NCBI RefSeq assembly: GCF_026343125.1
Contig: NZ_JAPEMB010000001.1
Coordinates: 4,221,501 to 4,285,500, forward strand
Length of the DNA stretch: 64,000 bases
From: Streptomyces sp. NBC_00094
GTDB taxonomy: Bacteria; Actinomycetota; Actinomycetes; Streptomycetales; Streptomycetaceae
Direction: 5' to 3'
Shown here piece after piece: positions 49,515 to 57,882 of this stretch. Within the stretch, counting starts at the first letter, position 1; each line of letters starts with the position of its first letter. The position numbers and the translations under genes are program-made. Below the pieces are notes generated by a model, which was not told where the DNA came from, did not search any database, and was given only the letters and a program-made list of their open reading frames with translations.

Positions 49515-50084
49515 ATGCACCTTTCCCCCTCTCCTTCCTCCCTCCTCCGCAGGGGCCTGCTCCCGTTCGTGGCCGCGGTCGCCCTCCTGGGTACGGCCGG
49601 CGCCTCCGTGGGCACGGCGGCGGAGTCGTGCGGGTCGATCATCACGGCTCCGCTCGCCTCGCCCGTCTCGGCGGACGACCCGTGTCCCAGCGCGGACCCG
49701 GTCGTGTGCCGGATCCGCGTCCTGCCGATGGACGAGAAGGTCGAGGCCCAGCGGACGCGGATCCGGTACCACGGGCTCCTGGAGGACATGCACCGCACGG
49801 AGGCCGACATGCGCGAGGCCGGCTTCACCGACGAGGAGATCGCCCGGGAGCTGGTCGACATGCGGAACCAGGCGAAGGAGATCACCCGCGCGGGCATGAG
49901 TCCGGAGGAGGTCCGCATCCTGGAGGAGCGGAACCTCGCCAAGTACGGCAACCCGCTCGGCCCGAACGCGGACCAGCTGTACGCCAAGTACGGCTCGTGG
50001 CAGCAGGTCATCGACGCCTCGATGCGTACGAGCTACGCCGTCGACCGCGAGCTCAGCCTCGAGTACCGCCCCTGCCCCGTCTGA
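49515..50084 (+). CDS. Secreted hypothetical protein, mostly helical
   Basis: Exported protein of 189 aa. The signal peptide (MHLSPSPSSLLRRGLLPFVAAVALLGTAGA) is cleaved near VGTAAES. Mature cysteines lie near the N terminus (ESCGSI, DDPCPS, VVCRI) and one at the end (YRPCPV). The middle is charged and helical (VEAQRTRIRYHGLLEDMHRTEADMREAGFTDEEIARELVDM). ATG 49515 has AAGGTGG upstream; GTG 49479 is possible. No family is recognised. Confidence 0.7.
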   Translation: MHLSPSPSSLLRRGLLPFVAAVALLGTAGASVGTAAESCGSIITAPLASPVSADDPCPSADPVVCRIRVLPMDEKVEAQRTRIRYHGLLEDMHRTEADMREAGFTDEEIARELVDMRNQAKEITRAGMSPEEVRILEERNLAKYGNPLGPNADQLYAKYGSWQQVIDASMRTSYAVDRELSLEYRPCPV

Positions 50085-50112
50085 CGGGCTCGTCGGGAGC
50101 GCACCCCGGACA

Positions 50113-50154
50113 TGCCGAAGGGCCCCACCGCGAACGGTGGGGCCCTTCGACAAA
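50113..50154. repeat. 42-bp terminator repeat, copy 1
   Basis: The 15-bp stem with CGAA loop (50116-50149) sits between the secreted protein gene and the convergent VapC gene. The whole 42 bp recurs at 53595-53636 with one mismatch. It probably terminates both flanking genes. Confidence 0.9.
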
Positions 50155-50194
50155 GTGAGACTGTGAACAGAGCGGAGCTCGGCGTCTTTCTGCC

Positions 50195-50617
50195 TTACTT
50201 GCCGGTGTCCGGTCCGTACCACTGAAGGGCCTGGCCGGTGACCGCCGCGATGCATTCGAAGTCGCGGTCGCAGTGCAGGAGCGTCAGCCCTTGCAGTTCC
50301 GCCGTAGCGGCCACGACCAGATCCACGGCTCCGGCGCTGCGGTGCTGTCCTCGCTTGGTGAGCGCTTCCTGTACCTGCCAGGCGCGGCCGTAGGCGCGGT
50401 CATCGACCGGCACCCATCCGAAGAGCAGGCGCATGTCCTCGATGCCTTGAGCGCGGTCTGCCGCGGAGCGGGCGCTGTAGAAGAATTCGAGCTCCGTGAT
50501 CGGGCACGTCGCGATGAGTCCGGCGGCGGCTGCCTGGTCCCAGCCGAACTGCTCGGCGTCGGTGCGCATGAAGCGTGCCAGGGCGCTGGTGTCGATCAGG
50601 AACTGCGCGGCGTTCAC
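50195..50617 (-). CDS. vapC: VapC-type PIN-domain toxin
   Basis: Ribonuclease toxin of 140 aa. PIN-domain acids are visible: D9 in FLIDTSALARF, E in ITELEFFYSARS, D in SAGAVDLVVAATAELQG and D in LLHCDRDFE. GTG 50617 overlaps the antitoxin stop by 4 bp (GTGA). PIN toxins of this type cleave tRNA or rRNA when freed from antitoxin. It is the partner of the upstream VapB. Confidence 0.92.
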   Translation of the reverse strand: MNAAQFLIDTSALARFMRTDAEQFGWDQAAAAGLIATCPITELEFFYSARSAADRAQGIEDMRLLFGWVPVDDRAYGRAWQVQEALTKRGQHRSAGAVDLVVAATAELQGLTLLHCDRDFECIAAVTGQALQWYGPDTGK

Positions 50618-50829
50618 CGACGGTAATCGCCCTTCTCCTGGAAGAGCTCCAGGTCGAAGGCGCCGTCGGCGGAGGCCGCGCGCAGTCGGGCGAGTGCGAG
50701 CGCCCTCCGCCGGTTTTCGAGTACCTCGCGCAGCGCGGTGTTGACCGTCTCCTTCTTGGTGCTGGTGCCGAGTGCTCGGGCGACATCGGCCAGCAGCTCG
50801 TCGTCGAGGTCGATCACGGTTCGACTCAT
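50614..50829 (-). CDS. vapB: VapB-type antitoxin
   Basis: Antitoxin of 71 aa with a ribbon-helix-helix N terminus (MSRTVIDLDDELLADVARALGTSTKKETVNTALREVL). A C-terminal toxin-wrapping segment, DGAFDLELFQEKGDYR, matches the DUF2191/VapB type. ATG 50829 follows AGGAGGGATGCC-like sequence. An AT-rich patch (~50850-50872) upstream holds the promoter and likely autoregulatory site. Confidence 0.9.
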   Translation of the reverse strand: MSRTVIDLDDELLADVARALGTSTKKETVNTALREVLENRRRALALARLRAASADGAFDLELFQEKGDYRR

Positions 50830-50950
50830 GGGGCATCCCTCCTGATATCACCTGTGCCATCAAATATATCTCGATGGATGTCCGGTGTCCCGGCTTCCTC
50901 GGGGAGTGATGCCGCCGCTCCTCGGCGTGGGCGTACGCCAGGTCGTCTGC

Positions 50951-53374
50951 CTACGCCGGCATGACACCGTGGATGCGGGAGAGCGTGAAGACGCGTTCGG
51001 CGTCGCGTAGGTGGCACCACGCTTCCAGGTAGGGCGGGTCGAGTTCGAGGCGGCCGAGGGTGCGCACGGTGCGGCTGCCCGAGGCGGCGACGTACTCGAC
51101 GGTGATGGCCGCGCCCGTGGTGATGGCGTGGGCGAGTTGGCGGACGTCCGTGTACGTCAGCTGCTTTGCGTATCCGGCGACGATCTCCTCGGTGTCCGTG
51201 CCGAAGGGGACTCCGTTGCCGGAGGGGTCGGGCTTCGGAGCGGTCGGCGGGGTGGCCAGCAGTCGGACCGCCAGGCCGAAGGAGTCGACTGCGGCAGGCG
51301 CCTCCGCCGCTCGGTGTGCCGAGCGTCCGGTGCCGGCCTTCGTGGTGGGCTTCCGAGGGGCAGGAACGGCGGCGGCCCGTCGAGGCGGCACCTTCTCGAT
51401 GCGTACGGTCCCGTCCGTGCCCTCGGCGACGGGCGCATAGCCCTGGTCCCGGAGCGCGGCGAGGGTCTTGTCGGGCGAGCTGCCGCTGACGAGCACCGTC
51501 GGGGCGAGCTGCCGCAGCCCGAGCGCGGCGAGTGCCCGGTGGGCGGCGAGCTCGGCCAGGAGCGCGGGTTCGTCGCTGTGGATGACGCAGGCGGCGGGGG
51601 CGACGCGCATACGGCCGTGACGGCGGGCGGCGTCGGCGACGAGATAGGACAGGGGCTGCGGCAGGGGGCCGTCGGCGACGGCGGTCAGCTCGGCCGAGAT
51701 CTCGTCCGGAGCGCGACCGGTGTCCAGGGCGCGGCGGACGCTGTCGCCGCTGAAGCGCCATACCGAGGCCGTGCCGCTGGTCTCCCGGTCGGCGGTCGAG
51801 TCCAGGAGCTCGGCCAGGCGTGCGGAGGGCGTACCGGTGACGATGGCGGTGAGGTCGCCACCGAACCGGGCTGTTCTCGTGGCCTCCGGCAGCAGCCGTC
51901 GACATGCGACGGCCAGTTCCTCCCGGTCACCGGTCACCAGGGCCGCACCGAGCCGGGTGAGAGCGCCTCGGGCGATGACGCCCGTCAGCTCGGCCTCGCG
52001 GACCGTCGCGGCGAAGGGCGTCTCGTCGTGGGACGACGGATGAGCGAGCGGACGGTGCCAGGCGACGAGCGGACCCAGATCGGTGCCGACCTGCACACCC
52101 TGACCCTCGGGAAGCGCTGCCGCCCCTGCGAGCAGCCCGCGCCGGGCCTGCAGGCAGGCGCTGCAGCGAGGGGCCCCGGCCGCGACAGGAAGCGACTTGT
52201 CGTCCTCGTCGCGGGACTGCGAGGGAGTGAACTGCAGGTTCCACCATGCGTGGAGCAGGTCGACGAACTGCGCTGCCGGTTCCTGCACCGCCCAGGTGTC
52301 GTACACCGCGGTGGGTGCGATGCGGTCGCCGTCGGCGCCCAGCAACCCGACCGAGTAGGCGATCTCCAGGGTGATGCGTACCACCGCGTCGTCGGCCTGC
52401 GCGGCCTTGCCGATCCGCCCCAGTTCACGCGCGCCGATCCCGCCGGACTTCAGCCGGGCCGGTGGAGCCGCCGAGCAGGCGGACAGGACCGAGGCGGCGT
52501 GGGCAGCGAACGCCGTGGCCGCCGCCGCTGCCTCCCGTTCCACCTCCACCGCGGGGACGGGCACCAGCTCCGCCACGGGCGGTACGGGATCGAACGGCGC
52601 ACGCCAGTCCGGCCCGCGCAGCGCGAGTGTCACTTCGGCGGGCATGCGGGCCGGCCCGTATCCGTGGCGGTTGCGGATCAGGAACCCCCTGTCCAGGGCC
52701 CATCGCTCACCCGGCGGGACATCGGTCGTGGGAGCTCCGAACACGACGAATTCCGTGTGCTGAGGTGCGGACTTCGCTCGTCGCTCCAGCAGCCGCCGGG
52801 CGGCCGAAGGGGCCTTCGCGATCACCGCGGCGACGTGTTGCGGATCGCCATGGTGTTCCAGGACAGCGGCCGTGCGCTGCTGCCTGGTGCCGGGCGGCTT
52901 GATGCCCAGTGCCACGAGCATGCCGCGCAGCTCCTCGGAGGTCACGCCTTCCAGCAGCTCCTCCAGCGGTGCGTCCAGCCCGAGAGGCGCGTCCCACGCC
53001 TGCCGCAAGGGGGCGGCCATGTGGAGGTTCCCGTCGCCGTCCGGCCAGACCAGTGCGTGATCGGCCAGAGCCTCCAGAACGGCGTCCAGTTCCCGAGCGG
53101 CAGTGGGTGCCGTCGCTCCCAGCGCCCTCGCCAGGGCGCCGCGCGACAGGGGAGTTCCCGAGGCGGCCAGGGCCTCGGCCACTTGGAGGCAGGGCAGCGG
53201 TAGCTGTGGCAGGACGAGCGCCACCGAGCCTGGCCGCAGAAGACGTTCCGCCGACTCCTCCATGGAACGTGGCTCCGGCGGCGCCACGGCGTCCTTCCGT
53301 ATCCCGAGTACGTGCGACAGCCGTGGGGCGTCGAGGCCGGCCAGCCAGGCCGTCAGCGTGGATCGGGACGTCAT
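50951..53374 (-). CDS. Helicase-associated (XPB-like)/WYL-domain protein
   Basis: Protein of 807 aa, commonly called helicase C-terminal or helicase-associated in actinobacteria. It lacks Walker motifs, so it is not itself a helicase. The N-terminal ~130 residues contain winged-helix-like repeats (GTPLSRGALARALG). A middle region contains CSACLQARRG, and a segment near ~590-650 (PAACVIHSDEPALLAELAAHRAL) resembles the XPB N-terminal fold. The last ~80 residues are a WYL-like domain (AITVEYVAASGSRTVRTLGRLEL). ATG 53374. Possible DNA-damage or nucleotide-sensing regulator. Confidence 0.7.
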   Translation of the reverse strand: MTSRSTLTAWLAGLDAPRLSHVLGIRKDAVAPPEPRSMEESAERLLRPGSVALVLPQLPLPCLQVAEALAASGTPLSRGALARALGATAPTAARELDAVLEALADHALVWPDGDGNLHMAAPLRQAWDAPLGLDAPLEELLEGVTSEELRGMLVALGIKPPGTRQQRTAAVLEHHGDPQHVAAVIAKAPSAARRLLERRAKSAPQHTEFVVFGAPTTDVPPGERWALDRGFLIRNRHGYGPARMPAEVTLALRGPDWRAPFDPVPPVAELVPVPAVEVEREAAAAATAFAAHAASVLSACSAAPPARLKSGGIGARELGRIGKAAQADDAVVRITLEIAYSVGLLGADGDRIAPTAVYDTWAVQEPAAQFVDLLHAWWNLQFTPSQSRDEDDKSLPVAAGAPRCSACLQARRGLLAGAAALPEGQGVQVGTDLGPLVAWHRPLAHPSSHDETPFAATVREAELTGVIARGALTRLGAALVTGDREELAVACRRLLPEATRTARFGGDLTAIVTGTPSARLAELLDSTADRETSGTASVWRFSGDSVRRALDTGRAPDEISAELTAVADGPLPQPLSYLVADAARRHGRMRVAPAACVIHSDEPALLAELAAHRALAALGLRQLAPTVLVSGSSPDKTLAALRDQGYAPVAEGTDGTVRIEKVPPRRAAAVPAPRKPTTKAGTGRSAHRAAEAPAAVDSFGLAVRLLATPPTAPKPDPSGNGVPFGTDTEEIVAGYAKQLTYTDVRQLAHAITTGAAITVEYVAASGSRTVRTLGRLELDPPYLEAWCHLRDAERVFTLSRIHGVMPA

Positions 53375-53594
53375 GGGGAGCACCTCGCGAGGCCGGGAAG
53401 CACGGCGGGGGACCGGAGCGGTCCCGAGCGGAGCCAAGAATCGCGCATTCGATGGGTCCACCGTCGCCACTCGGCGGGGAGTTCACCCGCAGAGGGCGGG
53501 CTGTCGATGGAGCTGGAGTGCGGGCGATCCTGGCGCGCCGTACGAGATGTCGTGAATGCCCGAGATAAACGAGACGGGAACTGAGACCAGGACG

Positions 53595-53636
53595 TGCCGA
53601 AGGGCCCCATCGCGAACGGTGGGGCCCTTCGACAAA
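53595..53636. repeat. 42-bp terminator repeat, copy 2 (tRNA-Ser terminator)
   Basis: Same 42 bp as 50113-50154 with one C-to-T change that leaves a G-T wobble in the stem (53598-53612 / 53617-53631). It lies 20 bp downstream of tRNA-Ser on the minus strand and is its natural terminator. Confidence 0.9.
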
Positions 53637-53656
53637 TTGCCCGGTGAGAGCAATGG

Positions 53657-53741
53657 CGGAGGATACGAGATTCGAACTCGTGAGGGGTTGCCCCCAACAC
53701 GCTTTCCAAGCGTGCGCCCTAGGCCACTAGGCGAATCCTCC
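53657..53741 (-). tRNA. tRNA-Ser (anticodon GGA)
   Basis: An 85-nt type II tRNA on the minus strand. The acceptor GGAGGAT/ATCCTCC has discriminator G, the anticodon arm CACGC-TTGGAAA-GCGTG gives anticodon GGA, and a long variable arm and GAGTTCGAATCTC follow. CCA is not encoded. It decodes UCC/UCU. Confidence 0.95.
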
Positions 53742-53849
53742 GGTCGGAACATTACATGACCGAGGAGGGTGCTCGCGAACTCGATCCGATCAGGGTCCGG
53801 AGAGATCGGTACGGGGGTCGGCGTGGGGGTCGGCGCGGGGCCCGGAGGG

Positions 53850-53965
53850 CGAGGCGGGCGGGAGTCAGTGGGGAGGCCGGAGAGAGGGCCGGGCGGGAGG
53901 CCGGAGAGGGTGTCGGGCAGGCGGCCGAGAGGGGAGTCGGAGAGGGGGTGGTCGTGGGGGTCCCG
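53850..53965. repeat. Purine-rich degenerate repeat
   Basis: A strongly G/A-biased strand with recurring ggccggagag / ggccgagagg units lies in the 245-bp gap between tRNA-Ser and the SRP RNA. No gene is supported there. Confidence 0.6.
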
Positions 53966-53973
53966 GGATCGGG

Positions 53974-53979
53974 TACGCT
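53974..53979 (+). promoter_or_regulatory. -10 element of the SRP RNA gene
   Basis: TACGCT lies 7 bases before the predicted 5' end of the SRP RNA, the right place for a sigma-70-like -10 hexamer. A -35 is not clear in the G-rich upstream DNA. Confidence 0.45.
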
Positions 53980-53986
53980 GGGCGGA

Positions 53987-54072
53987 GCCCCTCACGCGGC
54001 GCTATCTGACTGAACTCCCCCAGGGCCGGAAGGCAGCAAGGGTAGGTTGGCTCTGGCGGGTGCGTGGGGGGC
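53987..54072 (+). ncRNA. ffs: Bacterial small SRP RNA (4.5S)
   Basis: RNA of the signal recognition particle that binds Ffh. The conserved domain IV core is GGGCCGGAAGGCAGCAAGGG around 54023-54042, with its GGAA tetraloop region and the AGCA asymmetric loop. The terminal stem pairs GCCCCTCACGC with GCGTGGGGGGC. Ends are set by that pairing. It lies immediately upstream of dnaX, as in other actinobacteria. Confidence 0.93.
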
Positions 54073-54183
54073 GCTTGCGTTCCCGGATCGGGGCGCGTGG
54101 GCCGGGGTGCGGAAGCGGTCCCGGCCGGGTTCTGCCCGGTGGTTTTTCCCGGGTTGTCGGTGGGCGCCTATAACCTCGTATAC

Positions 54184-56310
54184 GTGTCGTCTCTCGCGCT
54201 GTACCGCCGCTATCGCCCCGAGTCCTTCGCCGAGGTCATCGGGCAGGAGCATGTCACCGACCCGTTGCAGCAGGCCCTGCGGAACAACCGGGTCAATCAC
54301 GCGTACCTGTTCAGCGGGCCTCGCGGGTGCGGAAAGACGACCAGTGCGCGGATTCTGGCCCGGTGCCTGAACTGCGAGCAGGGTCCGACCCCGACGCCCT
54401 GCGGCGAGTGCCAGTCCTGCCGCGACCTCGCGCGGAACGGGCCGGGTTCGATCGACGTCATCGAGATCGACGCCGCGTCCCACGGTGGTGTGGACGACGC
54501 CCGTGACCTGCGGGAGAAGGCCTTCTTCGGGCCCGCCTCCAGCCGGTACAAGATCTACATCATCGACGAGGCCCACATGGTCACCTCGGCGGGCTTCAAC
54601 GCCCTCCTGAAGGTGGTCGAGGAGCCGCCGGAGCACCTCAAGTTCATCTTCGCCACGACCGAGCCCGAGAAGGTCATCGGGACCATCCGGTCGCGGACCC
54701 ACCACTACCCCTTCCGCCTCGTGCCGCCCGGCACCCTGCGGGAGTACCTCGGCCAGGTCTGCGGGCAGGAGGGCACCCCCGTCGAGGACGGCGTGCTGCC
54801 GCTCGTCGTCCGCGCCGGCGCCGGGTCCGTGCGTGACTCGATGTCCGTGATGGACCAGTTGCTCGCCGGTGCCGCCGACGACGGTGTGACGTACGCCATG
54901 GCGACCTCCCTCCTCGGGTACACGGACGGCTCCCTGCTCGACTCGGTGGTGGACTCCTTCGCCGCCGGTGACGGCGCCGCCGCCTTCGAGGTCGTCGACC
55001 GGGTCATCGAGGGCGGCAACGACCCCCGGCGGTTCGTCGCCGACCTCCTGGAGCGGCTGCGCGACCTGGTGATCCTGGCCGCCGTGCCCGACGCCGCCGA
55101 GAAGGGGCTCATCGACGCCCCGGTCGACGTCATCGAGCGCATGCAGGCCCAGGCGTCCGTCTTCGGCGCCGCCGAGCTCAGCCGCGCGGCCGACCTGGTC
55201 AACACGGGCCTGACCGAGATGCGCGGTGCCACCTCGCCCCGGCTGCAGCTGGAGCTGATCTGCGCCCGCGTGCTGCTGCCCGCCGCCTTCGACGACGAGC
55301 GTTCCTTCCAGGCGCGCCTCGACCGCCTGGAGCGCGGGGTCGCGTCCGGCGTCGGCCCCGGTGCCGGGCCCGTCTTCACGCCGGCGCCGCCGTCGCCCGC
55401 GATGGCGTACGTGCCCGGGCCCGATGCCCATACCCCGATGGCCCCGCCCCCGCCCGCCCCGGCACCCGCGCAGCCCGCCCCCGCCCCGGTGGCGGCTGCC
55501 CCCGCCCCCGCCGCCGAGCCCGCCCCCGCGCAGGCCCAGCCCGCCGCGCCCCGGCCCGGTGCCTGGCCCGGAGCCGCCGCGCCCGGCAGTGGTGCGCCCG
55601 GCGCCTGGCCCGGTGCTGCCGCCCCGGCCGCCCAGCCCGCGCAGGCCCCGGCGCCCGCCGCCCCCGCCCCCGTACACGCGCAGCCCGCGCCGCAGGCCCC
55701 CGCACCCGCCGCGGGCGGTGGCGGCGGTGACACGGCGCAGGTGCGGAACCTGTGGCCGCAGATCCTCGAAGCCGTCAAGAACAAGCGCCGCTTCACCTGG
55801 ATCCTGCTCAGTCAGAACGCGCAGGTGGCCGGCTTCGACGGCACCACCCTCCAGCTCGGCTTCCTCAACGCCGGCGCCCGGGACAACTTCGCGAGCAGCG
55901 GCAGCGAGGAGGTCCTGAAGCAGGCCCTCGCCGAGCAGTTCAACGTGCAGTGGCGGGTCGAGGCGATCATCGACCCGTCGGGTGGCGCCGCGCCGCCGCC
56001 CGCCGCCGCCAACTTCGGCGGTGGCCGCCCGGCCGCCCCCGCCTTCCAGCAGGCCCCGCCGACCGCACCCGTACAGGCGCAGTCCGCCCCGGCCGCCGCC
56101 TTCCCGCAGGCGTCCGCCCCCGGCTTCGCCCCCGCTCCGGCGCAGGCCCCCGCGCCGGAGTACGCGCCGCCCGCGCCGCAGCCCGTGGCGCCCGAGGACG
56201 ACGTGCCGGAGGAGGACGATCCCGACCTCGTCGACTCGGCCCTTTCCGGGCACGACCTGATCGTGCGCGAGCTCGGAGCCACCGTTGTGGAGGAATACAC
56301 GAACGACTAG
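54184..56310 (+). CDS. dnaX: DNA polymerase III subunit gamma/tau
   Basis: Clamp-loader ATPase of 708 aa. The AAA+ core has Walker A GPRGCGKTTSARIL, a zinc module of four Cys (CLNCEQGPTPTPCGECQSC), Walker B IYIIDEAHM and sensor 1 FIFATTEPEK. After ~385 comes a long Pro/Ala-rich linker, then a tau-like C-terminal domain (~520-620) and a second Pro/Ala tail ending in an acidic region. GTG 54184 sits just downstream of a TATAAC (54169-54174), so transcription may be nearly leaderless. Confidence 0.95.
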   Translation: MSSLALYRRYRPESFAEVIGQEHVTDPLQQALRNNRVNHAYLFSGPRGCGKTTSARILARCLNCEQGPTPTPCGECQSCRDLARNGPGSIDVIEIDAASHGGVDDARDLREKAFFGPASSRYKIYIIDEAHMVTSAGFNALLKVVEEPPEHLKFIFATTEPEKVIGTIRSRTHHYPFRLVPPGTLREYLGQVCGQEGTPVEDGVLPLVVRAGAGSVRDSMSVMDQLLAGAADDGVTYAMATSLLGYTDGSLLDSVVDSFAAGDGAAAFEVVDRVIEGGNDPRRFVADLLERLRDLVILAAVPDAAEKGLIDAPVDVIERMQAQASVFGAAELSRAADLVNTGLTEMRGATSPRLQLELICARVLLPAAFDDERSFQARLDRLERGVASGVGPGAGPVFTPAPPSPAMAYVPGPDAHTPMAPPPPAPAPAQPAPAPVAAAPAPAAEPAPAQAQPAAPRPGAWPGAAAPGSGAPGAWPGAAAPAAQPAQAPAPAAPAPVHAQPAPQAPAPAAGGGGGDTAQVRNLWPQILEAVKNKRRFTWILLSQNAQVAGFDGTTLQLGFLNAGARDNFASSGSEEVLKQALAEQFNVQWRVEAIIDPSGGAAPPPAAANFGGGRPAAPAFQQAPPTAPVQAQSAPAAAFPQASAPGFAPAPAQAPAPEYAPPAPQPVAPEDDVPEEDDPDLVDSALSGHDLIVRELGATVVEEYTND

Positions 56311-56371
56311 GGCCGTCTCGCTCGGTGGCCCGCACAAGGGGCATCCCGCCCCGCGGGCTACTCTGGCAGGC

Positions 56372-57622
56372 GTGAAGGTCCTCGTCATCGGCGGCGGCGC
56401 CCGCGAACACGCCCTGTGCCGCTCTCTCTCCCTCGATCCCGACGTCACCGCTCTGCACTGCGCGCCCGGCAACGCCGGAATCGCGGAGGTCGCCGAGCTG
56501 CACCCCGTCGACCAGCTGGACGGCGAAGCCGTCGCGCGCCTCGCCACCGAGCTCGGTGCCGAGCTGGTCGTCGTCGGCCCGGAGGCCCCGCTCGTCGCGG
56601 GTGTCGCCGACGCCGTCCGCGCGGTCGGCATCCCCGTCTTCGGCCCCTCGCGGGAGGCGGCGCAGCTGGAGGGCTCCAAGGCGTTCGCCAAGGACGTCAT
56701 GGCCGGCGCCGGTGTGCCGACCGCCCGCAGCTACGTCTGCACCACCCCCGAGGAGATCGACGAGGCGCTCGACGCCTTCGGCGCTCCGTACGTCGTCAAG
56801 GACGACGGCCTCGCCGCCGGCAAGGGCGTCGTGGTCACCGACGACGTCGAGCAGGCCCGGGCGCACGCCCTCGCCTGCGACCGCGTGGTCATCGAGGAGT
56901 ACCTCGACGGCCCCGAGGTGTCCCTCTTCGCCATCACCGACGGTGTCACCGTCCTCCCGCTCCGGCCCGCGCAGGACTTCAAGCGCGCGCTCGACGGCGA
57001 CGAGGGCCCGAACACCGGTGGCATGGGCGCCTACTCGCCGCTGCCCTGGGCCGACCCGAAGCTGGTCGACGAGGTCATGGACTCCGTCCTGCAGCCGACG
57101 GTCGACGAGCTGCGCCGCCGCGGCACGCCGTTCTCCGGTCTGCTGTACGCGGGTCTGGCGATCACCAGCCGCGGTGTCCGGGTCATCGAGTTCAACGCGC
57201 GCTTCGGCGACCCCGAGACCCAGGTCGTGCTGGCCCGGCTGAGGACCCCGCTCGCGGGCGTCCTGCTGAACTCCGCCAACGGCACCCTGGACGACCAGGC
57301 GCCGCTGAGCTGGAGCGACGACGCCGCCGTCACCGTGGTCGTCGCCTCGCACAACTACCCGGAGACCCCGCGTACCGGCGACCCGATCGAGGGCCTGGAC
57401 GCGATCGCGGAGCAGGACGCCCCGCACGCGTACGTGCTCCACGCGGGGACGAAGCGGGACGGCGACGCGATCGTGAGCGCGGGCGGCCGGGTCCTCTCGG
57501 TCACCGCGACCGGAACGGACCTGGCGCAGGCCCGCGAGCGCGCGTACGCGGCGGTCGGCCGTATCCGCCTCGACGGTTCCCAGCACCGTACGGACATCGC
57601 GCGGAAGGCCGCCGAGGCCTGA
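56372..57622 (+). CDS. purD: Phosphoribosylamine-glycine ligase
   Basis: Second step of de novo purine synthesis: phosphoribosylamine + glycine + ATP to GAR. Full-length ATP-grasp enzyme of 416 aa. It starts VKVLVIGGGAREHALC; the GPEAPLVAGVAD, KDDGLAAGKGVVV and GMGAYSPLPW motifs are present, and EFNARFGDPETQ is the metal/ATP site. GTG 56372 is fixed by the family N terminus. It lies 61 bp after dnaX. Confidence 0.97.
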   Translation: MKVLVIGGGAREHALCRSLSLDPDVTALHCAPGNAGIAEVAELHPVDQLDGEAVARLATELGAELVVVGPEAPLVAGVADAVRAVGIPVFGPSREAAQLEGSKAFAKDVMAGAGVPTARSYVCTTPEEIDEALDAFGAPYVVKDDGLAAGKGVVVTDDVEQARAHALACDRVVIEEYLDGPEVSLFAITDGVTVLPLRPAQDFKRALDGDEGPNTGGMGAYSPLPWADPKLVDEVMDSVLQPTVDELRRRGTPFSGLLYAGLAITSRGVRVIEFNARFGDPETQVVLARLRTPLAGVLLNSANGTLDDQAPLSWSDDAAVTVVVASHNYPETPRTGDPIEGLDAIAEQDAPHAYVLHAGTKRDGDAIVSAGGRVLSVTATGTDLAQARERAYAAVGRIRLDGSQHRTDIARKAAEA

Positions 57623-57650
57623 TCCCCCACGGCGTTCCGCCGTTCTCTCC

Positions 57651-57680
57651 TGCGGCCGTGCGGTGAACCGTACGGCCGCA
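57651..57680 (+). terminator. Terminator after purD
   Basis: A 13-bp stem with one mismatch (57651-57663 / 57668-57680) and a TGAA loop lies 28 bp after the purD stop. The rest of the gap to 57883 shows nothing definite. Confidence 0.7.
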
Positions 57681-57882
57681 CGAGCGCCATCACCTTTGCC
57701 CAAAGCCATTCCATCGAGTGACGGCTGGGCCATCCGGATGACGACCGCCACCGCCCCAACTAGGGTGCGGCGAAGGCGTTCCGGCACTTGGCCCACCGGC
57801 ATTGCGATGTCAGCGGCGGGTGCCACAGTGGGGGAGTGAGCAACACCGCCACAGGCAGTCCCGACATGGGCAGGAGGGGGTG

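Noticed and set aside
50113..53636. Classical integrative element with integrase
   Set aside because: No integrase, excisionase or replication gene is present between the repeats, and the tRNA itself is not duplicated, so only a small islet is proposed.
53756..53986. Small plus-strand reading frames between tRNA-Ser and ffs
   Set aside because: They translate a purine-rich degenerate repeat, have no plausible RBS and overlap the SRP RNA promoter.
54184..56310. Programmed frameshift in dnaX producing gamma
   Set aside because: No A-rich slippery heptamer or downstream hairpin is visible, and the reading frame continues intact to the tau end.
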